64,000 nucleotides of DNA, taken from the NCBI GenBank assembly GCA_016709965.1, contig JADJLT010000006.1:186001-250000 (forward strand), in the 5' to 3' direction. The position numbers and the translations under genes are program-made. This stretch comes from Betaproteobacteria bacterium (GTDB taxonomy: Bacteria; Pseudomonadota; Gammaproteobacteria; Burkholderiales; Rhodocyclaceae). This document shows positions 7,232 to 15,704 of this stretch, piece by piece; position 1 is the first letter of the stretch, and every line of letters starts with the position of its first letter. A model generated the notes under the pieces. The model was not told the DNA's origin. It saw only the letters and a program-made list of their open reading frames with translations, and did not search any database.

Positions 7232-9097
7232 ATGATTGTCATTCGGGCTTTAACTAACAACGGTATTCCGTGTACGGAGCAGTTGTCTGCCGAGTTCGAC
7301 GAGACCGGTGGCAGCATTGGGCGGGCGGCCAACAACCAATTTGTTCTGCCAGACAATGACCATCTGATTTCACGTATTCAGGCGACAATTGCGTTCCGTA
7401 ACGGTGGCTATGTTCTGACTAGCCAAGGTGTGAATCCGGTTCACCTTAACAATCGCCCAATCGACAATGGAAACTCGGCAACACTTTCCGATGGTGACGA
7501 ATTGCTGATTGGTGGATACACATTGAAGGTTGAAACCGGCTCAGCGGATAAATCCACAGCAGCAGCCGGTCAGCCTGTCGATGATCCGCTTGCCTTGTTT
7601 GGGAACGCTAGTGTGTTGAAGAGCGATCCATTCGGTGGATTGTTGTCGCCAGAGCCAGCCACGCCACCGCCCAGCTCCTCGCCAGCCTACGTGCAGCCGT
7701 CGAATTTGAGCGGGAAGGTCGTGCAATCTATTCCGAGTGCGCCGAAAGGCGAGAGCAGACTCATTCCTGAGGATTTCGATCCTTTCGCAGATCCATTTGC
7801 ACAAAAGCCGCCGCCCGATTCAGCCGCCTTGGGCGGGCTACCAAGCGATTTCGACCTTCGTGAAGGCGCGCAGCAGAGCATTGATACTCTGTTCGGATTA
7901 AAGCCAACGAGCGGGCACAGCCCCTTCGCCGGCACGCCGTTGGAGGAATCTTCACATCGAAAGAATGAGCTTGTTGGTTCCAATCAGCTCCTGGATTTTG
8001 CTGGCTCGTCTTCGGCATCAGCGCATGGATCGATTCCTGATCAAGTGCATGAAATCAATGCAGCCTTCCAGTCGCCCCGAGCATTATTCGAAGGAGAACA
8101 GAAAGGAGAGCCGCGCGCCACGCAATCTAACGCAGACGGAGCGTTCTTCCTCTCTTGGGAAAGCGAGAATCGGTGCGGTGAGACAGAGGTATCGAGGACG
8201 ATCATGCAGCCGGCCTGGGCTTCGGCACCACATACGACCGATCATCCTGATATGGCTTCCGGCAATGCATCCACCGTATTTGCAGTACCCCTGATTGCAC
8301 CAGACGCAGCGGAACCGAAAGCTGACGCGCCAATCGATATCGAAATGACCGCAGCTGATGCTCCTGCAGGCCAAACGGGTATCGCCAATCAAGTGCCCAC
8401 CAAAGACCTTAACTTGCGCGAAACGCAAGAAGTAGGTGAATCCGTTGTGGCGACAAGCGTGGGTGTTGAGGCAGCAAGATTGGCAACTGACCAAGCGCTA
8501 TTGCGAAGCTTTATTGCTGGCTTAGGCACTCCCAACCTTGTGATTCCTCAGGGCATGACGCCGGAATTGATGGAACAGGTGGGGCATCTGCTCCGGGCGG
8601 CCACTCAGGGCACACTGGATTTGTTGCTGGCTCGTGCGATGACCAAGAGCGAAATGCGAGCGTCTGTAACCATCATTGCTGGTATTGATAACAACCCCCT
8701 CAAGTTTTCACCAAATGTTGATATTGCATTGGCGAATCTTCTCTGCCCTCATCCAGGCCGAGGGTTCATGCCGCCGGTAGAGGCGATGCAGGATGCCTAT
8801 GACGACTTGCGATCGCACCAGTTTGGATTCATGGCTGGCATGCGGGCTGCATTGGCGGGCGTATTGCGGCGATTTAATCCGGAAAGTCTGGAAAAGAGAC
8901 TTAAGGAGAATCGCGTACTCGACAACCTCGTGCCCATGAGTCGAAAAGCTAAGCTTTGGGAACTGTTTGCAGAGCGCTATGAGCAAATCTCGGTGGAGGC
9001 GGAAGAGGATTTTCACACGCTTTTCAGCAAGGAATTTCTGAGCGCCTATGAAGAACAGATAACGCGCTTGTCCAATTCGGATGAGAGGAAGGCGTAG
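7232..9097 (+). CDS. tagH: Type VI secretion-associated FHA domain protein
   Basis: 621 residues. An N-terminal forkhead-associated fold at ~20-90 (GGSIGRAANNQFVLPD, SRIQATIAFRNGGYVL) binds phosphothreonine peptides. A long disordered Pro/Ser-rich middle follows. Residues ~420-615 match the T6SS FHA C-terminal domain (TLDLLLARAMTKSEMRAS, NNPLKFSPNVDIALANLLC, HQFGFMAGMRAALAGVLRRF). In characterised type VI systems, TagH/Fha is the target of the threonine phosphorylation pathway that switches the apparatus on, with PppA reversing it. pppA follows 28 nt downstream, which supports this reading. GAGGAG lies 7 nt before the ATG. The kinase PpkA is not in the window. Confidence 0.88.
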   Translation: MIVIRALTNNGIPCTEQLSAEFDETGGSIGRAANNQFVLPDNDHLISRIQATIAFRNGGYVLTSQGVNPVHLNNRPIDNGNSATLSDGDELLIGGYTLKVETGSADKSTAAAGQPVDDPLALFGNASVLKSDPFGGLLSPEPATPPPSSSPAYVQPSNLSGKVVQSIPSAPKGESRLIPEDFDPFADPFAQKPPPDSAALGGLPSDFDLREGAQQSIDTLFGLKPTSGHSPFAGTPLEESSHRKNELVGSNQLLDFAGSSSASAHGSIPDQVHEINAAFQSPRALFEGEQKGEPRATQSNADGAFFLSWESENRCGETEVSRTIMQPAWASAPHTTDHPDMASGNASTVFAVPLIAPDAAEPKADAPIDIEMTAADAPAGQTGIANQVPTKDLNLRETQEVGESVVATSVGVEAARLATDQALLRSFIAGLGTPNLVIPQGMTPELMEQVGHLLRAATQGTLDLLLARAMTKSEMRASVTIIAGIDNNPLKFSPNVDIALANLLCPHPGRGFMPPVEAMQDAYDDLRSHQFGFMAGMRAALAGVLRRFNPESLEKRLKENRVLDNLVPMSRKAKLWELFAERYEQISVEAEEDFHTLFSKEFLSAYEEQITRLSNSDERKA

Positions 9098-9125
9098 CAT
9101 AGCAGGCCTGTCAGAGGAGATCATC

Positions 9126-9881
9126 ATGCAGATTGAGATCGCGGTCCTATCCAAACCCGGCGGTCGGGAACGCAATGAGGATGCCTGTGGATACTGGACG
9201 TCGGAGGACGCCTGTTGCTGGGTTTTGTCGGATGGCCTCGGCGGGCACGGGGGGGGAGACATAGCCTCAAAACTGGTGGTGAGTACGATTCTGCATGGAT
9301 TTGCAGCAAAGCCATTGGTTGATGGCGTCAATGTAACCAAGTTGCTAGATCAAGCAAATAGTACTGTATTGCAGGAGCAGAAAGCGCAACCACGTATCGG
9401 TGATATGCGGGCAACGGCGGTAGTGCTGGCGATCGACAGCAAGAATGCCAGCGCAATATGGGGGCATGTCGGCGACAGCCGACTATATTGTTATCGTAGC
9501 GGCCAGCTTGCAGTGCAAACTCGTGATCATAGCGTCCTGCAGGGCTTGGCAGATGCATGCAAAATCGACTCAGAGTCATTGCGTGGTAACCCGCAACGCA
9601 ACGTGTTGTTGTCAGCGGTGGGATCCGACGAGGAATATCGCCCCACCGTTTCCGAGCAACCAATGCTGATTCGAGCGGATGACGTATTTCTGCTATGCAG
9701 CGACGGATTGTGGGAGTATGTGGACGAGTCCATGATGCTGCGCATGCTTGCAGCCAGTTCGACGCTTCAGGAATGGCTTGTGAAAATGGAAACTGAATTG
9801 CTTCAGCGAGCGTCGAAGGGACACGACAACTACAGTGCGCTTGCGGTACGGTTGTCAGAAGATTGCAGTGGAAACCCGTAA
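9126..9881 (+). CDS. pppA: PP2C-family Ser/Thr protein phosphatase, type VI secretion-associated
   Basis: 251 residues with the full set of PP2C metal-binding motifs: GRERNEDACG near 15, LSDGLGGHGGGD near 36, GHVGDSRLYCYR near 118, LLCSDGLWEYV near 195 and GHDNYSALAVRL near 236. It hydrolyses phospho-Ser/Thr using Mn/Mg. Next to tagH it is expected to dephosphorylate the FHA protein and turn secretion off. The start at 9126 is chosen because GAGGAGATCATC directly precedes it; an upstream in-frame ATG at 9081 overlaps tagH and lacks a ribosome site. Confidence 0.88.
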   Translation: MQIEIAVLSKPGGRERNEDACGYWTSEDACCWVLSDGLGGHGGGDIASKLVVSTILHGFAAKPLVDGVNVTKLLDQANSTVLQEQKAQPRIGDMRATAVVLAIDSKNASAIWGHVGDSRLYCYRSGQLAVQTRDHSVLQGLADACKIDSESLRGNPQRNVLLSAVGSDEEYRPTVSEQPMLIRADDVFLLCSDGLWEYVDESMMLRMLAASSTLQEWLVKMETELLQRASKGHDNYSALAVRLSEDCSGNP

Positions 9882-10028
9882 CTTGTCCGAGGGAAGTGTG
9901 TCTGCATCGCGATATTTTACCTATTTTGGAAAACGTAATGGTTCCATTGGATCTTTATGGCGATGCGATGCGCATGGTTTGGAGTTCATCGTAGATATTC
10001 AATTGTTGACTTTGAAAGGAGTGGCGAA

Positions 10029-10583
10029 ATGAAGCTGCATAAGATTTTAGTGGTTGCTATGTGCGCGGCATTGCCGGCAATTGCCTATAGCGATGATGAC
10101 AAAGTTCTGAAAGGTCGGGAAATCACGGAGTCTGCGTTGATCGATGCGCTAACGCCCGAGGCTGGTGCAACGCAAACTCGACGCATGCGAAGTATTCGTG
10201 TCGGCCCTGACCTGAAGGCAACACCAACCCCCGTAGCAAAGCAGGCCAGCGCGTCCTTGCTGATTACCTTCGAGACCGATTCGGAAGTACTGGCTCCGCA
10301 AGCGAAGTCATCATTGGATGTCGTTGCACGAGCACTGGCCTCAGACAAGTTGGCCGATTTCAGGTTCTTGGTTGAGGGGCATGCCGACCCTAGAGGTGGG
10401 CATGAACATAATATGCAATTGTCCCAAGCACGAGCAGAGAGCGTGGTGAATTACCTTTCTGCAAAACACGGTATTAGTCGCGAGAGGCTGAAGCCGGAGG
10501 GCAAAGGGGACACAGAATTGAGGAATACGGTCAAGATCGATGCGGCTGAAAACCGTCGAGTAACCATCAAGCGAATCGAGTAA
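10029..10583 (+). CDS. OmpA-family peptidoglycan-binding protein
   Basis: 184 residues. A signal peptide (MKLHKILVVAMCAALPAIAY) is followed by a short linker. An OmpA C-terminal domain covers ~80-184 (LLITFETDSEVLAPQAKSSL, FLVEGHADPRGG, NMQLSQARAESVVNYL, GKGDTELRN, NRRVTIKRIE). This domain grips meso-diaminopimelate in peptidoglycan and anchors envelope complexes. AAGGAGTGGCGAA sets the start at 10029. It lies 147 nt after pppA in the same direction, so it may belong to the type VI accessory set as a wall anchor, but it could equally be an independent envelope protein. Confidence 0.85.
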   Translation: MKLHKILVVAMCAALPAIAYSDDDKVLKGREITESALIDALTPEAGATQTRRMRSIRVGPDLKATPTPVAKQASASLLITFETDSEVLAPQAKSSLDVVARALASDKLADFRFLVEGHADPRGGHEHNMQLSQARAESVVNYLSAKHGISRERLKPEGKGDTELRNTVKIDAAENRRVTIKRIE

Positions 10584-10679
10584 CTGCCGCGTTTTATCTA
10601 ATTTGCAGCTTCACCCTTTGAGGGCGCTTAGCACGGAGGGAAATAGCAATGGGAGATTTTCCTCGGATTGTCTATGGCG

Positions 10680-11005
10680 CTAGCTGTGATCCGGCGCCTT
10701 GATGAATTTCAGGTTGCTACTGAAGTGGGAATAACTAGGCGACTTTGTTCGCTGGATCGTTCGGCAAGCGGCTTTGCATCGATACCGATCAATCTCGACT
10801 TCCTTGGCGCGTAACGCAGCACGGAGTTGCTTTAACTCGGAAACGCGCGTGCCATTTTCCCGTTCAACTCTTGCCCGTTCTTCTTGAAGTACTCGTGCTC
10901 TCGCAAGTTCGTACCTTGCTTGCTCTAGCCGACTTTGGCTACCTCAGCCTCATCCCCGTGTTTGCTGGTTTCCTAAGTCAGTTGGCGTACGCGTTATTCG
11001 AGTTT
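10680..11005 (-). pseudogene. Broken coiled-coil gene fragment, copy 1
   Basis: The 570-nt gap 10584-11153 holds no intact gene. On the minus strand it encodes a heptad-rich coiled coil (EQARYELARARVLQEERARV, then RVSELKQLRAALRAKEVEID) down to a stop at 10682-10680. The upstream part, about 10935-11005, is interrupted by in-frame stops (KLE-stop-RVRQLT-stop-ETSKHG) and a frameshift. It is a diverged duplicate of the fragment at 15153-15545. The ancestral protein is not recognised beyond being a coiled coil. Confidence 0.55.
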
Positions 11006-11153
11006 CGAATCTTCATAGATTCGGAAATTGGCAGGTAGTTAGCGATTCTGCCAGAGCCATTGCCGACAGCCATGCGGCTTGCTAATGTTTATTTCTGCAA
11101 ATCCGAATTGATGGTTGCTGCTCCGGTTGCCGGTTCACCAAACATGGAGTGTC

Positions 11154-14030
11154 ATGATGTTCCGCTTCATTGCCTGCTTTCTCGCGTTTGCCTTGGCCGA
11201 GGGTTCGCTGCAGGCGGCGTCCGATGTGCCGAAAGCCCCGATCCTGCGCATTGAGACCGGGGGCCACTTGTCGCCGATCACCCGGATCAGCAGCGATGCC
11301 GAGGGCAATTGGGCGGTGACTTCCTCGGAAGACAAGACCGCCCGCCTCTGGGATTTGCGCAATGGCCATCAGTTGTCTGTCATGCGCCCGCCGCTAGGTG
11401 GCGAAAGCATTGGCGCCCTCTATGCCGCAGCGATATCGCCGGATGGGCGGCAGGTGGCGCTGGGCGGCAATGCGGCATTTGATACGAAGACGCATGCCCT
11501 TTATCTTTTCGATCGTGCCACCGGCAATCTGCCGCCGAAGGCGACTCTGTCAGGGATCGAGTCGCCGATCATGCAACTGGCCTGGTCGGTCGATAGCCAA
11601 CTGATCGCGGTTGGCCTGCGGCAAGACGGGCTGCGGGTGTTCAGGCGCAATCTCACCTTTGTCGGGAGCGATCCCGAATACAACGATGCCATCTATGGCG
11701 CTGCCTTCTCGCGCGACGGTCGATTGGCCGTGGTCAGTCTCGACGGTTCGCTGCGCCTCTACCGGGTCGGTAAGAGTGGCCTAGAAAGATTAGCCCGCAA
11801 GCAGATGCCGGGCAAGCCCTATGGCGTCGCCTGGTCGCCAGATAGTAGCCAGTTGGCTATCGGTTTGCAGGATGCGGCGCAGGCGGTGGTGCTCTCGGCC
11901 AGCAATCTGACTGTGCTGCATACGGCGGAGGGCGGGAGCGGCGGAAACCTCGGGAGGGTCGCCTGGTCAGCCGATGGCCAAACTCTGTATGCGGCGGGCA
12001 GCGTGGTTCGTGACGGACGCTTCGCCATCCTTGCCTTTGCTGGCGGTGGGCGCGAACCAGCGCGGGTGCTGGGCAGTTTCGGCAACACGGTTACCTCCCT
12101 CGCCGCAAATGCCAACGGGCTGGTTGCGAGTTCTGCCGAACCGGCCTGGGCCGCATTCGATGCTTTGGGCTCCGCCCGACTAAGCATCGGGCCACAGATT
12201 GGCGATTTTCGTGATGCAGGTGATGCTTTCCGGCTTTCCACCGATGGTCAGGTTGTGGCTTTCCCGATGCTGTTCGCTGGCAAGACGCCGCTTGTTTTCA
12301 ACTTCTTCAGTGGTGAATTGCGCGCTGCGAACGCTCCTGGCTATACGCGGCCGGCGAAAATCCCCAGCGATCTCAAAGGCTGGAAAAATTCGCCGACGCC
12401 GGTCTGGAATGGCCGGCCTCTGGCGTTGAGTCCTGGCGAGTTGTCGCGGAGTGCGGCCATGGCGCCGGACGAGATGCGGCTGGCGCTGGGAACAGAATGG
12501 TATCTGCGGCTCTTTGCAGCCGATGGCAGCCAATTGTGGGAGAGGCGGACGTCTGGGGCTGTCTGGGCCGTCAATATCAGCGGTGATGGTCGCTGGGTGG
12601 TCGCCGCCCTCGGCGATGGCAGTCTGCGCTGGTATCGTCTGGCCGATGGGCAGGAGCAACTGGCCTTGTTTGTCCATGGCGACCGTGAGCGCTGGATCAT
12701 CTGGACGCCCTCCGGCTATTACGACACTGCCATGGGGGCGGAGGGTCTGGTCGGTTGGCATGTTAACCGGGGCTTCAACCAGTCGGCCGACTTCTTCTCG
12801 GTCGGTCGTTTCCGCGATCACTTTTACCAGCCCCTGGTGATCCAGCGGGTGATGCAACTGGCCGACGAGACGGAGGCTGTGCGGACGTTCCGCGCTGAAA
12901 TGGCGATGCTGGATAACAAGACTGTCGCGGCAGCCCAAGTTGCCGCAGCGCCTCCGCCAGTCGTCGATGCTTTGCCGCCGGTGATCGAACTGCAGAGCGA
13001 ACGTGGCATGCTGACGGGGGATGTTCTGGTGCCAGTGCGCTATGTCGTACGCACGCCGGGTAATGCCCCGCTGAAGGAGGTCAAGTTCCGCGTTAATGGC
13101 AAACTGGAACGCAATATCAAGACTCGTTCGACGCGCTCCATTGAAGGGCAGGTGTACGAGGCGCTGGTGCCCGTGCCTCCCAAAGACTCGGAAATCATGT
13201 TGATTGCCGAGAACCGCTTCGCCAAGTCGGAGCCTGTCAGTCTTACCGTCAGGCGCCCCGTGAACGCGGCTGGCAAGGCACCGTATATCGAACGCTACGA
13301 AACGCTTTACATGCTGATCGTTGCCGTCAACAAGTACCCTGGTGAGAATGCGCTCCTCTTGCCGGTCAAGGATGCCTCGGACTTCCACCGTCAAATGAGT
13401 CGTGTCGCCAATCCGCCGCCCGGCAAGCAGCGCCTGTATGAGCATTTGGCGGTCAAAATGCTGCTCGATGAAGGGGCGACGCAGCAAAATATTCGGGAGG
13501 GCCTGAAATGGTTGCGCGACAACGTCAAGGAAAAGGACGCCGGCGTGATCTTCCTGGCTGGGCATGGCATGTCGCAGGAAAACTCCTACTACTACGTGCC
13601 CTATCGTCGGTCGGATATCGGCCGCCAGGTCAACTGGGTTGCCGGCGGCGAAATTGTCGATACCCTGCAAAGCCTGCCCGGACGGGCGATGTTCTTCCTC
13701 GATACCTGCCACTCCGGGGCGCTGGCCAATCAGGCGAGTGTGGCGGGGACGGTTAATCAGGTCAATGACGAACGGGGCGTTATCGTCTTCGCCTCGGCAA
13801 CGGCCAGGGAAATGGCCCAGGAGACCGACGAGTGGGGTAACGGGGCATTCACCAAAGCACTCATTGAGGGCTTGCGCGGTGAAGCGGAAGACCCGCGTGA
13901 CAAACTGATTTACCCGACCACGCTGAAACGCTACGTAACGCGCCGCGTGCGTGATTTGACGGATAATCAGCAACGACCATATGTTAGTGACCACGGTGTC
14001 GACGATCCGATTGCGGTCGTGGTCAAATAA
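11154..14030 (+). CDS. WD40-repeat / caspase-like (peptidase C14) protein
   Basis: 958 residues with a signal peptide (FRFIACFLAFALAEGSLQAA). Residues ~40-520 form WD40-type beta-propeller blades, for example GNWAVTSSEDKTARLWDLR and SPDGRQVALGGN. A beta-rich domain at ~605-705 (VRYVVRTPGNAPLKEVKFRV) follows. The C-terminal ~235 residues are a caspase-like fold with the catalytic dyad His804 (FLAGHGMSQ) and Cys852 (FFLDTCHSGAL). Bacterial metacaspase-like enzymes cut after basic or acidic residues and have been tied to stress and cell death, but this architecture has no assigned role. The export signal places it in the periplasm. GGAG lies 5 nt before the tandem ATG at 11154/11157. A lipoprotein gene follows 18 nt downstream. 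Confidence 0.88.
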   Translation: MMFRFIACFLAFALAEGSLQAASDVPKAPILRIETGGHLSPITRISSDAEGNWAVTSSEDKTARLWDLRNGHQLSVMRPPLGGESIGALYAAAISPDGRQVALGGNAAFDTKTHALYLFDRATGNLPPKATLSGIESPIMQLAWSVDSQLIAVGLRQDGLRVFRRNLTFVGSDPEYNDAIYGAAFSRDGRLAVVSLDGSLRLYRVGKSGLERLARKQMPGKPYGVAWSPDSSQLAIGLQDAAQAVVLSASNLTVLHTAEGGSGGNLGRVAWSADGQTLYAAGSVVRDGRFAILAFAGGGREPARVLGSFGNTVTSLAANANGLVASSAEPAWAAFDALGSARLSIGPQIGDFRDAGDAFRLSTDGQVVAFPMLFAGKTPLVFNFFSGELRAANAPGYTRPAKIPSDLKGWKNSPTPVWNGRPLALSPGELSRSAAMAPDEMRLALGTEWYLRLFAADGSQLWERRTSGAVWAVNISGDGRWVVAALGDGSLRWYRLADGQEQLALFVHGDRERWIIWTPSGYYDTAMGAEGLVGWHVNRGFNQSADFFSVGRFRDHFYQPLVIQRVMQLADETEAVRTFRAEMAMLDNKTVAAAQVAAAPPPVVDALPPVIELQSERGMLTGDVLVPVRYVVRTPGNAPLKEVKFRVNGKLERNIKTRSTRSIEGQVYEALVPVPPKDSEIMLIAENRFAKSEPVSLTVRRPVNAAGKAPYIERYETLYMLIVAVNKYPGENALLLPVKDASDFHRQMSRVANPPPGKQRLYEHLAVKMLLDEGATQQNIREGLKWLRDNVKEKDAGVIFLAGHGMSQENSYYYVPYRRSDIGRQVNWVAGGEIVDTLQSLPGRAMFFLDTCHSGALANQASVAGTVNQVNDERGVIVFASATAREMAQETDEWGNGAFTKALIEGLRGEAEDPRDKLIYPTTLKRYVTRRVRDLTDNQQRPYVSDHGVDDPIAVVVK

Positions 14031-14048
14031 TATTTTTAGGGGGTATCC

Positions 14049-14750
14049 ATGAATATCAGCAGCATCAAACGGCCGCTGGCCGCCGCTGTCGCGGGCATCT
14101 TCCTGTTGTCGGCCTGTGCGACCAATCCGGATGGATCATACAAGATGGATGGCAAGGCTGCTGGTGCCTTGATCGGCGCCGCTGCCGGATGTGCAGTCGG
14201 GGCCGCCGCCAAGGGGGCGCAGGGTTGCGCAGTCGGGGCTGCCGTCGGTGCGGCGGCGGGCTTTCTGATCGGCTGGTATTTCGAATCCAAGAAAATTGCC
14301 GATGCCAAGCAGGTCAATGACGAATACGAACAGCAGAGCAGAGCCAAGGGCAAAGGCAAGGCGGAGTCAGTGCCGAAGAATGAAATCGTGCCGGCCAAAT
14401 TCGAGAGCAAGGTGACGTCGGCGGCCCCGGATCAGTCAGGGCAGAGGGAAATTCAGGTGACTTCCAATACCGATCTGGTCGGATATGGCGACACGGTTCC
14501 GGAATTGCAGCAGAAGTACGCCATCTACGACGAAAAAAACACGCTCGTCGAAGAAAAGACCGAGAAGCTGGCGGCGGTGGATGGTGCCGGGAGTTACCAG
14601 ACGAAATCGAAATTCAAGCTGCCAGCTGATGCCAGGGGCAAGAAATACACGGTGAAAACGACACTGGTCTCTAACAACAAGACCTACAAGGAAAACACCT
14701 ACAAGGTGACTGTGCGCGACGGCCAGCTTCTGATGCTGGCCGCCCTTTAA
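14049..14750 (+). CDS. Glycine-zipper lipoprotein, partner of the caspase-like protein
   Basis: 233 residues. A lipoprotein signal ends in LLSACAT, with Cys at ~19 as lipidation site. A glycine-zipper membrane segment (GALIGAAAGCAVGAAAKGAQ and GAAVGAAAGFLIGWYF) spans ~35-75. The rest, after a Lys/Glu-rich linker, is a soluble beta domain (IQVTSNTDLVGYGDTVPEL, then KKYTVKTTLVSNNKTYKE). Glycine zippers insert into or oligomerise within the outer membrane. It sits 18 nt after the WD40-caspase gene with GGGGG before the ATG, so the two are almost certainly one operon and may work as substrate and protease, or effector and regulator. No direct evidence assigns the role. Confidence 0.75.
   Translation: MNISSIKRPLAAAVAGIFLLSACATNPDGSYKMDGKAAGALIGAAAGCAVGAAAKGAQGCAVGAAVGAAAGFLIGWYFESKKIADAKQVNDEYEQQSRAKGKGKAESVPKNEIVPAKFESKVTSAAPDQSGQREIQVTSNTDLVGYGDTVPELQQKYAIYDEKNTLVEEKTEKLAAVDGAGSYQTKSKFKLPADARGKKYTVKTTLVSNNKTYKENTYKVTVRDGQLLMLAAL
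14720..14750 (+). terminator. Possible terminator hairpin overlapping the lipoprotein stop codon
   Basis: CGGCCAGC at 14720-14727 pairs perfectly with GCTGGCCG at 14735-14742 around a 7-nt loop, followed by CCCTTTAA. The stem is strong but the T-run is short, and it codes for the last residues of the lipoprotein. Confidence 0.35.
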
Positions 14751-14755
14751 CTGCG

Positions 14756-14942
14756 CTATTGCTTGGCCGCTCGTGGCAGGCCGCCTGAAGGCTTGCTGCC
14801 GTAGGCCGCAGTCTTCGGATAGCCGGCCAGGTCGAGCAGATGTTATAGGCGCCGGCTTCGACCCCGCGGAAGCGCTGATTGCCGACCTTGAGCGAAGGTA
14901 CGCAGCTGTCGCCGACCAATTGCTTCAACTCTTCGGAAAGTA
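14756..14942 (-). pseudogene. 3' fragment of a glutaredoxin/DUF4124-like gene
   Basis: Minus-strand reading gives KQLVGDSCVPSLKVGN then QRFRGVEAGAYN. After one missing base near 14846 it continues as LLDLAGYPKTAAYGSKPSGG and ends at a stop at 14758-14756. This pattern resembles the C-terminus of small glutaredoxin-like redox proteins in betaproteobacteria. The N-terminal CxxC half is absent, so it is a dead fragment. The family call is moderate only. Confidence 0.45.
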
Positions 14943-15150
14943 ATCTATACGACCAATGCGATTGAATGGGTAAAAGGAGTCTGCAGAAATTTCCAAGAAT
15001 CGTGGCTCGTTTCTGAGCGACGAGGCGATGATGAAACTGTTCTACTTGGTGCTACGCAGCATCAGTCAGAAATGGACTATGCCCATTCGGGATTGGAAGG
15101 CAGCGCTAACCCGATTTAATATCCAGTTCGAAGATCGGATGAACAACTTT
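14943..15150 (+). pseudogene. IS256-family transposase, 3' remnant
   Basis: IYTTNAIE at 14943 in one frame matches the start of the conserved C-terminal block of IS256 (Mutator-type) transposases. A frameshift follows. From 14995 another frame gives SDEAMMKLFYLVLRSISQ, KWTMPIRDWKAALTRF and NIQFEDRM, the family's C-terminal signature. Everything upstream, including the DDE residues, is missing, so it is inactive. Its 3' edge abuts the broken coiled-coil gene at 15153, which suggests it inserted into or recombined with that gene. Confidence 0.75.
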
Positions 15151-15152
15151 GG

Positions 15153-15545
15153 CTCAGAAACGCACGTGCTGTTTTCCCGTTCAACTCTTGCCCGTTCGTC
15201 TTGAAGTGGTCGTGCTTTTGCAAGTTCGTTCCTTGCTTGCTCTAGGCGCCTTTGCGCTACCCCAGACTCTCCCCCGTGTTTGCTGGTTTCCTCTGTCAGT
15301 TGGCGGACGCGTTGCTCGAGTTTCGATATGGCCGCAGCCCCCGCTTAAGCCTGCGAACGTAGTCGCTCATCTTCGTCGGCAAGACTCGACAATTTTGCAT
15401 TTAGCGTATCCCGCCGTTTACGAATATCCTCCAATCGGCTGTCTGTCTCAGGGTCTCCACAGCCAGCCAAACGAGCGTCGGCGGATTCACGGGAATATGC
15501 AATCGATGGCGAACTTAATCCCTTCCCTTTCTTAATGAAAGCCAA
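15153..15545 (-). pseudogene. Broken coiled-coil gene fragment, copy 2
   Basis: From a TTG at 15545 the minus strand encodes FIKKGKGLSSPSIAYS and a charged helix (DSRLEDIRKRRDTLNAKLSS). It meets an in-frame TAA at ~15347, then continues in the same frame as KLEQRVRQLTEETSKHGGES and RRLEQARNELAKARPLQDER until the IS256 remnant. The distal ~150 nt align closely with copy 1 near 10840-10990. It is a degraded coiled-coil gene, 3' end removed by the IS256 piece. Function unknown. Confidence 0.55.
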
Positions 15546-15704
15546 TCAGCGGCTTGAATGCTTCTCTATGGTGTTTGATAATGGCCTCTTTAGACGCGAT
15601 CAGTAATCTTCGTACTCCAGCAACAAAAAATGCGGGTATTAAAGCGGGTATCGAATGGGTTTAATTCTGATTGGCAGTATATAAAACAATAGGATAGGCA
15701 ATTT

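Noticed and set aside
12180..13994. Minus-strand ORF of 604 codons under the caspase gene
   Set aside because: It is antisense to an intact WD40-caspase gene with clear domains, and GC-rich antisense frames stay open by codon bias. Its product has no protein-like motif.
15149..15535. Plus-strand ORF of 128 codons
   Set aside because: It runs opposite to a coiled-coil remnant whose minus-strand frame has heptads and a coiled-coil pattern. The plus frame has no recognisable features.
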